Shown here: piece by piece, positions 55,630 to 64,000 of the stretch
Position numbering within the stretch: position 1 is the stretch's first letter
How the letters are laid out: the number at the start of each line of letters is the position of its first letter
Source of the DNA: Engraulis encrasicolus
Taxonomy: Eukaryota; Chordata; Actinopteri; Clupeiformes; Engraulidae
Reading direction: 5' to 3'
DNA: 64,000 bases
Assembly (NCBI RefSeq): GCF_034702125.1
Contig: NC_085871.1
Span: forward strand, 43,311,006 to 43,375,005
The notes under the pieces: model-generated
What the model was told of the DNA's origin: nothing
Databases searched by the model: none
Seen by the model: the letters and a program-made list of their open reading frames with translations, nothing else
Position numbers and translations under genes: made by a program

Positions 55630-56219
55630 GCGTCTTCCAACAGCTGCAATTGTAACGCTTGCATACAGCCTGGCTACTGTACCCCGCGACGCTCTTCATT
55701 AGGCCTAGTGGTAGGCTATACCCACAAGTATTTTTTCATAACGCGCTGTCCCGTTTTCCCCCGAAGTCGTTCTAAAATATCGACAGAGATTTATGAGTGT
55801 CGCGGCCATGATTTTTTTTTTACACATTGGACGCACTGGCTAATAAGACGCTCTGACAGCTTTTGACAATATTTTATTATTCTATTATATAGGAAGTGTG
55901 TTTCTGAATCTCTTTTGTCTTAAGCCTGCTTAGACTGATTGTGGTTTTCAGTTACCAAAAAAACCCAGAAAGGGATGCAAAATCTTTGCAAAAAATGAGA
56001 AAATGCCGCAAAATCTTTGCAAAAAATGAGAAAATGCCGCCACAAAATCAGGCATTTTGACCGCAAAAATCACAAAATCCCAGTGCAAAATCCTGGAGGG
56101 ACTGATAACAGCTCTCTTTCTGGTGGCAGCCATGGAGCACCTAGGGGCTTCATTAAGTGTCAGGTACCTCTGGAACAAAGATTTACATTACAACAAATGT
56201 ATGACCCCAGTTAAAGCTG
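54608..56219 (+). pseudogene. unknown three-exon gene, exon 2, split by an insertion
   Basis: It starts after cccttctcacag (54607). 54608-54681 reads DAEMQSRAKHAAFNGYEDGV, RNNIT; the frame resumes at 56111 with ALFLVAAMEHLGASLSVRYL, WNKDLHYNKCMTPVKA and ends GCTG|gtgcc at 56219 in phase 1. Between lies the element 54682-56104 plus a copy of ATAACA. Removing element and one ATAACA leaves a continuous 183-base exon. Confidence 0.5.
54682..56104. mobile_element. CAGTCCCTCC-ended transposon inside exon 2
   Basis: 1423 bp. Ends CAGTCCCTCCAG at 54682 and CTGGAGGGACTG at 56104 are inverse. Just outside, ATAACA occurs on both sides (54676-54681 and 56105-56110). It contains a (GA)n tract (55566-55627) and, near the right end, a tandem AAATCTTTGCAAAAAATGAG / AAAATGCCGC pair. 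No transposase frame. The ends look hAT-like, but the visible duplication is six bases and not eight. Confidence 0.75.
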
Positions 56220-56317
56220 GTGCCATGACAGTCTGTACATATTGGCTTTGTAAGATTACATCTAAGCTAACCATACTGCACATTTTGCATTATCTATCTT
56301 TTTAAATGTGTCAACAG

Positions 56318-56457
56318 ATATCCCTGACGGCTTCATACCTGACCACATAACCATGGGCTCTGAAGAGGGGAAAAAAAGGAACAGGCTACATCCGGTAGTG
56401 GCCCGGGTGTTCAACAAATGCCATTTTCCACATGCAGTCCAGGAGGGAGACGTATAA
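56318..56457 (+). CDS. unknown three-exon gene, exon 3
   Basis: Acceptor aatgtgtcaacag; phase 1 joining gives KADIPDGFIPDHITMGSEEG, KKRNRLHPVVARVFNKCHFP, HAVQEGDV and TAA at 56455. With exons 1 and 2 the protein would be 134 residues. All junction phases agree, which is the main reason to believe it. The GTATAA at the end could also be a donor to a further exon. Confidence 0.45.
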
Positions 56458-58315
56458 CTATACTGTAGATTTGATATTTTTACAAGGCCTTTAGCCACAG
56501 TGTGCCCACAGCGCACTGCTCGTAATTCTGCAGGTAAATTTCACTCTTTCGCATCGCTTAGCCCACAGCACCTTAACAACTTGAAGTCATCAATCTGAAG
56601 TCATTTTTAGAACATAGTTGTACCGGTCTCACTGAAACAAACAGCAGATTGGACCAGCATGTCTATTGGACTCCTGCAGAAAATCATGGTGAACAGACAG
56701 ACAAATGCACACTGGAGCACATTATGTTGCTAGTCACACAGAGGATATTTTCAGAGAGGCTGAGTTGTTTTCACCCCCCCATCTAGTCATGACATTCTGA
56801 TAAATCGCAAAAGCAGTAACCTGTGGCGCAGGATCAAAGCTAAATTGAAAGAGCGCCAAGACTAATATAAAATTGGTGGAGTAAATGCATGTACTGTAAT
56901 AATGTATGTAAATAATTTGTGTATGTAAGTAGTGTATATAAAATAACCCAGTGCAACTTTTTTTTCCATAAGATTCTGTTGCCTTTCTGTGAATGCATAT
57001 AAAAAAGGTTAAGGTATGTTGTGTCACTTGAAGTAAATTAAACTGTGCTCAACACTAAACAGTCTACAATACTTCTTCCTTCTTTACATTTTTTTAATCA
57101 TTGCTGCTCAAAGAAAAAAACATGGCAACAGTTTTCAAATGTGTTATTTTATTTACAGTTCTTCTATGCAAAAACAGTCATTCATACACATTTGTACAAC
57201 AGCATGTACGAGGTTGCGGCAAAGCACTGCCAGCTACTACGCTGTGGTGTTTCACTGTCAAAATACTCATCCTTTTAATCAACATAACCTGGGATTCCCT
57301 GCACATGCAACACTTTGAAAACAGGAAGGTTGTTGGTTATGTACTATTATGTTAGATCAAAGATATAGGGACTAATGCTCTTCTCATGTTTCTTCAATAA
57401 GCTGTGATCCAACCTAGTGCAAACTGTCCTGTTGGGTGGGCTCACTGTTTAATGGCACTCTCTCCATATGTAGCAGCTCTCTGTGTCCCATCTTCTGTGA
57501 CTGCAGATGCCATTTAAGCCATGACAGGCATGTCTGAAAGACATGGTGCATGATGTTAACAGGTATACTAGACAACCACACTTTTCCTCCTAATGACAAT
57601 CGGTGCAGGCCTACTAATTTACAAGAGTGACTCACCTTCTTTGCTGTGACGTTCTCCCAACTGAGCAGGAAGGCCTTTCATTCCTGGTGGTCAGAGAAGA
57701 GCTCAGTTTATACAATACAGCGGATATTGAACATGGGCAAATTTGTAACGTGTTATGAGTCTGTGTAACATAAGCAGCTCACACAAACTGGTCAACCCAT
57801 TCTACTGGGTAGCTTGTTTAGCATAGTTAAACCATTTGAATGTCAGTTTCACACACCACGAAATACAATGAAAGACGGCAGCAAACGATATCAACCATTT
57901 CACACGTTTGCCAAGTCATCTTTCAAGACCAGAATGTCAACTCACAGTCACAAACAAACGCAAAGCAAATGTCTGTACACTACAGTATGCATCGGGCACA
58001 GTTGGGGGAGGGGAGAACCAACACCATTGATTTTACAAGGACAATGTAATATTTACACGGACAATGTGTACAGCAGAGTTAACGGAGTTTTTGAACATCA
58101 CAGGGGGAAAACATGACGAAACTAACAGAGACATAATACAATGTTATGACCAAGACTGTGACGATACATGTCCAAGTTAAGATTAGTCTACAAGTAAACT
58201 ACGATAAACCTAGAAGGCCAGAATGTGAACTCACAACCAAACGCAATGCACATGCCTGTGCTTCATAAATGGAAAAAATGCATCAGGTTCATCAACAGTA
58301 GATGCTTAAACTTAC
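56458..58315. other. non-coding, no clear element
   Basis: No domain seen in any frame, though the RecQ-like gene could have further exons here on minus, downstream of its donor at 58315. Short inverse or tandem structure was not evident. Confidence 0.25.
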
Positions 58316-58897
58316 CATTTGTAGGTGACGTGAACCTCATCGACAACGATGCCCAGTAGATTCTTCTGGTAGAGGTCTGAGGATAGCATGGTCAGTCATT
58401 TGTCCTTCAGCCACGACTCGGGGCTACCGAAGACCGGCTGGCCTGGCAACGTCCCTGAAGTATGTCTTCCTCCCAGTTCCATTGCCGTTAGACCCGTTAG
58501 ATTTCCAGCCTCTCTGACTTGGTCCTCCATTAACGCAGCCAGGGGGAACACCACAATAAAGATTGGATCCTGCACTTTCCCCATTGCTTTAGCACGTGAA
58601 ATAGCACGTGAAATATAATCGGGTGGGATAGAACGTCTGGGAGTGATAGAACCATTTGGGGCTACACGTCTGGGAGTGTCCATCTCACAGCGGCTTTAGC
58701 GACCAGTGGAGCCAGCTCAAACTTTTGCCAAATCCGGTCGGAAGAAACGCAAACACATCCTCGCCGCCAACAAACGCCTTAAGCGCCGTCATTTGTTCGT
58801 ATTTCAATGCCTGAACATTTGGAATACAAGACAATACCGTGGAAATAGCCGAATCCATTTCAGCGCACTGAGTACTAGTACTACAGCGCGCTGCCAT
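58316..58897 (-). pseudogene. RecQ-like helicase fragment
   Basis: The ATG at 58897 starts MAARCSTSTQCAEMDSAI. Then ALKYEQMTALKAFVGGEDVF, AFLPTGFGKS (Walker A, motif I), FIVVFPLAALMEDQVREAG (motif Ia), VFGSPESWLKDK and, in another frame, MLSSDLYQKNLLGIVVDEVH, VTYKW (DEVH box, motif II), ending at a donor (AAATG|gtaag, 58315). This is the front half of a RecQ-family ATP-dependent DNA helicase core. Between motif I and Ia about 110 bases of unrelated or duplicated sequence intrude (CCCAGACGTGTAGCC / CCCAGACGTTCTATC). Frameshifts make it non-functional. Small RecQ-like genes are often multicopy in fish; whether this copy is transposon cargo or a gene relic is unknown. Confidence 0.7.
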
Positions 58898-59609
58898 GTT
58901 TGTTGTGAAGTGAAGACTACACTGCTGTCGCTAATGCTTTACATCACATCCGCCCATAACTCCGCCCATCCATTCAAAATCCCACCCGCGATTCATGATT
59001 GGCTGTACACATTTTCCAACTCCAGCGGTCTCACTGCTATTCAGATGGGGTAGTGAGGCATGGGAACGCCCCCGCGTGACGTAGCCGAACGCAGCCAGAT
59101 GATGTGAATCAGGTTAATCTTACTGAGGGAATCGAAATCTTGTCACACTGAAAATGCCTTCGCGCTTACCATTCACCGCCCATTGCTCTTCATTGATGGT
59201 GATGTGTAGACCGACATTTGGTTATTGCATTTAATGGGGTGGATTTTGGGGATATGCTTGTGTTAACAGGTCTTTTCCGACCTTGAAGGACTTTGAATGT
59301 GCCATGTTTACAGACATTAACGGCCCCTTCCATAGGTCCCTTCCTGCGGGTCTTTATGTACAACGGCAATAATGGCAGTTCCACCCGCTTACGTTGCGCG
59401 TAAAGACGCGTGCAGACTGGAAAATTAAAGAAACATTCTGATATGTTTTATTAATTCTCAAGCGTAATTTCAGTTATCATTTCAAGCAGCATTTAACTGC
59501 AATCTGCCTGGCCATGACCTGTTGAAAGTGTTGTGCCCATGAGCGTGAGAATGACTTCGCTTGCCGTTCTGGAAAAAAGATGTGATGGGTGGTTATTATA
59601 TATTCACCG

Positions 59610-59692
59610 GGGATTGAACTCACGCCTCCGATAAGGAAACGGCAAACGTGTATGAAATTCCGACATTCTAACCACTCACCCACCAACCGTAT
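59610..59692 (-). other. tRNA-like region (SINE head or tRNA relic)
   Basis: In minus sense TGGGTGAGTGGTTAGAATG (A-box-like) is followed about 60 bases later by GTGAGTTCAATCCCC (B-box-like). The spacing is long for a standard tRNA gene, so a tRNA-derived SINE head is likelier. No poly-T stop seen close by. Confidence 0.4.
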
Positions 59693-62600
59693 TTCCATGA
59701 TATTGGTGGTAGGTTATAGCGTACAATATTAAACATGCAAAATCTACAAATAATACATGGTGGATTGTAATGTCGCATTTGGTAACTGCAGTTGAAGAGG
59801 GGTGAAGTCGGGGACATGATTGTGTTGACAAAGATTTGTGGACTTTGATAGATGTATAGCCTGAATTTGACAGGCACTGTGTGGTACAGCGTCACTGCTT
59901 TGCGACAAATGCACCCGAGCTGAGGCGAGACACTCCGAGCATTTCCGACAACTTCATCGTGCGTCTGAACTTACTTGGTTGGAATTTCATCGGACTTACT
60001 TCGTACCTACATCGGACTTTGTTGGTTTGAGGCTTTCGAGAAATCATCGTTGTTGGTTAGTTGTTGTGTCGGACTTCGTTCGTACTTACTTGGTCCGAAG
60101 GCTAATTTTGGTCGGATTCGAGAAATCCACCCCAGGCCGTGCCCTCCTAGTGACGCAATAGCTTCAGCGTTGCTACCAGTCAGGTCAAGAGTCAATGCAA
60201 GCACTTTCTAAGTTCTCGCAAATACTGGAACTCCTCCCACTTTGTTGGGAAGCAAACAATCTTTCGCAACCCAAGCGAGGCCATTTGGGAAATGTGAATT
60301 GTTATGCTCTTGGTCAGACCAAGACTTGAAGAGATTTGAAAGTCAATGATAATCAGGCTACCTCACACCCACTCAAAAGGAAGCTTGGCGGGTAGGAAAG
60401 TGTCACAGGTAGTCAGTTGCTTCAAGGAGTGTGAGGTGGCAGCACAGCGTCGCCATCGTCATCATCCTCTGCACGAGGGCATCCATGAGATGGAACAATT
60501 CATGGTCATTTGCTTCATTGATGGCTTGCTCCAATAGCTGTAGTATAAATTCTTGGTCTCGATAAATGATGCTAAAGGCTGAGAGATTGCGCAGAGAGTT
60601 TTTTCCTGAATTGAATCCCTGTGTGCCTCAAAGCTCTCCACTGATCTTAGGGCCTTTGTGAAATTTCCCCTCACTTCCTTCCCCTCATTTATGTATGTGT
60701 GTATGCTACTTGACACCTTAATTCATGAATGCATGAATGCTTGACAGCTGTCCTTAATTATCACCTGCAATTACAGTGGACTGACAGCTGCTGTTAATTT
60801 GCCCATACACTGAACACTGACAGCCGGATATCCTCTTTCGGCATACTTTTGCAGAGTTTCCGGATTTTGCTGAGTACAAATTTAGTCCATCATGGTGTCA
60901 CACCCTCTGACCATGCGCAACAGAGTTAATATTCCATCCACTCGTGTCCTCAGACCATGCCCCCGTACTACACCGTGGCCAATGCATTTCCACCGGAGAG
61001 ATTGTTCTTCTGTGTCTACTTTCAATGGTCACGGCCAGCATCGACCTTGGCTCGAAAAAAAAAACATATTCCAGACCTTTAGGCAGCGGGCCAGAAATCC
61101 TATCTTGCAGGTTCGTCGGAGTGATCAGGTGGCAACTTGGTTTTTGCTGATATAAGTACTTGATAGTACATAAATCAATATTCTAGGTGTTGCCATCGTC
61201 AAAAGTTGCACATTGATTTAAAAAAACAAAGGTTGAAATAGCGACATTTGGTAATGTGGGAATTTAATTAAAATTGGCCATTCAACAGGAAATGTGTCAC
61301 CAACTCCTTTTGGAGTGCTTCACAAGTGTGAAACTTCACAGATTACTGTGTATTATGCCTACCAACATTTCTGTGTGTGTGTAATGGCAGTTAGGCATAG
61401 CGCCACCATGTGGTAGGTGAATGAACTGCTTGAAATCACTCCAGCTACTGTGTATTTCATATTATGAAAAAAAGGATGAAGTTAATGTGTATATTCTATT
61501 AAACATACTTTGTGAAAAGTTTTTTGATGTTGTAAAATAAGAAGATGGCATGGCAACAAAAGTACCACAGGTTAACAATTAATTTGAACTCAACATACAT
61601 TGCTTGACATTACTAGCCCTCTACTGCACACAATATGGCTATGCATGATTTTTTTAAAGTTCATTTTATTGATAAAATGTATTTTCTTTTTTTTTGATTA
61701 TTTATCCTGTAGGCCCAATATTCTTATTTTTATTCAGTTTAAAATTTAACAAAACACGCAATTACCTCACGTAAAACAGAGGTGCACAGTGATGGAATGA
61801 TCATTACTAGGTTTGTGTGTGTGCCCTAAATGTCATGTTAATGAGACTGACTGCTTGGTGTGGTGGTCATATTGCACATTTGGCACCCCGAGGGCCTGTG
61901 TTTGAAGCTGGACAAGCAAAGTTATCCCCATTTGCTGGTGTCAGAAGTGGGATTGCTTTTAGATACGCCATTGGAGACACCTCCACTGCATGTGAGCCAT
62001 AATTCCGTGCAAGTGACTACAAGGATAGGCCTAATCTGTAGGACTCGCGCAGGGCTGGCCCGAGGCATAAGCAAACTATTCAATGGCTTAGGGCCCTGCC
62101 ACCCTAGTTATGAGTGAAGCCTAGAATAAATGAAGTATGGCGGGAGTTGCGTGGGGAACACCGTGGCTGTGTAAAGCACAAAAGATGTGCTTCACAAGCA
62201 GGAAGGCAGGGTTGACTAACATCCTGTAGAAAGAGACTATAATATATAGAGACAACAGTTAGTGTGCTTTGACTTTATCAATGAGTCTGATTCTTTAGGT
62301 AGGCTCCTACCCAGTACCACTTTTGTAGTACCCAGGTGGTCTGAGTTTGAAGCTGGATACGGCAATTCTCCCCCATATTTAGAAGAAGAATAAGCAGTAG
62401 TTAATACTCTACTTCCCCTCCTCTACCATAACTCCCTCTCTTCGACATTTAGATGTTCATCACTGACATTGCTGTCCTACCTAACTTCAGATGAAATTTG
62501 TCTAGCATGCAGATCCTGATGCGGTCATCCATAAAGCATTATTACATTCATTTTGATTGTCAAAATGTGTATAAATTATAAGACATCAGATATGTATAAG

Positions 62601-64000
62601 ATATTTCTAATTTACTTTCAGAACATTTCAAACAGTTTTTTGTCTTTACTGGATGAAATATATGTGATGATGTGGTTACACAACCACACACAAACAAAAC
62701 AATAATAACAAAGTCACCCAAAAAAGTACCCCATTATCGAACAACGTTGCATTGAGGCAACGCAAAGACAAACAATCACAAAGGGAAACCTTTTTTAAAA
62801 CCTGATAAGAGTCTTCTATACAGCCTTGTGCACATAAAAGTATTTTTTATTTCATGATTTTATCATGTTTAGTTACACTAATAATGCAAAAGATCTTGTG
62901 TCCTTCGCACCCCAAGAGGAAGTCCCGCCTTCAAATACTACAACATAGTGTCATCCAAACCACTCTAAATTGTTCTTTCATGTCTTTTCTAACATTCTGA
63001 TTGGTTTTGATAATGTAAAGAGACACACACTGGAGATGAGGCTTTAAAAAACATTTGGTTACCAGAGGGCAATGTAGTGTAGTAGAGGGTTAGAAGATTA
63101 TGGCTTGTCATAACTATGAGCACAAAACAAGTAATCACCACGTCAGTTATTGCATGTTGTCTTTACGTGACCCTTTGACACAAGAATGATAGATACAAGG
63201 TGGAATATCCAGTAATAGTGCGCCAACTATGGGTCAAAGGTCAAATTTGGTATCAATAGACCTGCATACTGTCAATTGTATCAATATGTCATCATTATTC
63301 CATGCAGAGCCCATTTTACCAATAATCGTATAGCCGTGGTCTTTTTATTATAATGATTATTTATAATTATTCAATTGAGAAAATAGTAATTCAGATCTCT
63401 GCAGCAGTACAAGGGGCAACAGCAACTGTACGTCTACTACTGTGTCGGAACTCAAAGAAATTATCAGGATTATACAAAAAACTTGGAAGTCACTTCTCTC
63501 AGTTGCACAGTTTGATCAGTTGAGTTATTTTTTCCTTTGTAGGGGAGTAGTACAAAAGTTCTAACTATGAATGTGTGGATGCGTGCGTGAAATGTTTGAA
63601 TATGAATATAGGGTTTGTGACTCTAATGTGTGCATCCATATGCTAGATTACAAGGCATGAAACACATTGTAAACGTGTAAACTTTCACGTAGCAGTTAAT
63701 AAAGTCCATAATTAATACTGGCAAGGGATATGAAAGTTTCAAAGAGGGCATGGCGTTCCAAATGTTCAATGGCGCCTGCATAGGGAGCCATGATGACGCG
63801 CACAGAATATCCTGCATCACAGTCATATTTTAGTATTTCCTTCCATCTTGAGTCTAGATTGTAATGTATATGCAATGCATGTTGTTCTATAATTCAACCA
63901 ATCAACTGTCATGTTTGGAGAAAAACATGGCTTGAAGTAAAGAAATGGTTGTTACAAAGCAATCTGTAAAATGGTATTACTGAACAGGAAGGAAAACTCT
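59693..64000. other. gene-free end of the window
   Basis: No coding domain recognised in either strand. 59986-60045 and 60062-60128 share ATCGGACTT/TCGGACTT..CGTAC and TTCGAGAAATC, an old short tandem duplication. 61855-61925 and 62325-62370 both contain TTTGAAGCTGGA after a GTGGTC-type word and may be worn SINE heads. Otherwise AT-rich unique-looking sequence. Confidence 0.3.

Noticed and set aside
55417..55866. Arg/Glu-repeat protein
   Set aside because: It is the translation of a (GA)n tract inside a transposon.
61855..62370. Two tRNA-like SINE heads
   Set aside because: B-box-like words are too worn and the A boxes uncertain; mentioned only in the region description.

Overview
This 64 kb window looks like transposon-dense, gene-poor DNA from a teleost fish. 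I recognise no ordinary host gene. Every reading frame I can name belongs to a mobile element: PIF/Harbinger and THAP-type DDE transposases, hAT, P-element/THAP9-like, piggyBac, pogo/Tigger, Tc1, two groups of LINE, a tRNA-derived SINE, and many non-autonomous elements. The teleost call rests on this mixture, on a Rex/Babar-like LINE with an (ATTCT)n tail, on the SINE type, on abundant CA/TG microsatellites and on the frequent TAGGCCTA motif. I cannot name the species.

Layout. 0-6 kb: a TTAA-ended MITE, then a minus-strand THAP plus DDE transposase gene whose first exon (5871-5983) is separated from its main exon (1145-2608) by an intron filled with CA/TG repeats, a small MITE and a SINE. 6.9-9.9 kb: a three-level nest, with a Rex/Babar-like LINE inside a pogo relic inside a TTAA-ended element. 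10.8-12 kb: a two-exon MADF/BESS gene on minus. 12.8-17.8 kb: two direct copies of an exon unit coding a CCDC106-like domain, separated by palindromic MITEs, a ~152 bp satellite and a GGTAA/TTACC-rich cluster. 17.8-18.4 kb: piggyBac N-terminal fragment. 19.5-21.2 kb: hAT gene split by a Harbinger-type MITE. 22-29 kb: MITE fragments and tandem repeats. 29.6-31.7 kb: a minus-strand gene of an unnamed family with a TCGGQNRN motif. 32.1-34.9 kb: a Harbinger transposase followed at once by a second, two-exon gene carrying the CCDC106-like domain. 36.9-37.9 kb: piggyBac C-terminal part. 38.4-39.2 kb: L2-like LINE 3' end. 39.8-44.7 kb: multi-exon P-element/THAP9-like gene. 45.3-45.8 kb: hAT fragment. 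46.6-48 kb: Tc1 relic. 49-51 kb: a second Tc1 split by a LINE. 52-57 kb: a new three-exon candidate gene whose second exon is split by a CAGTCCCTCC-ended element. 58.3-58.9 kb: RecQ-like helicase fragment. 59-64 kb: little beyond SINE-like relics.

Almost all genes are broken by single-base frameshifts, several exactly in A/T homopolymers. These can be true decay or consensus errors. The strongest leads are the CCDC106-like domain as a second gene of a Harbinger element with three further copies in the window, the TCGGQNRN gene, and the three-exon gene restored by removing an insertion. All family names come from motif recognition by eye; no database search was run.
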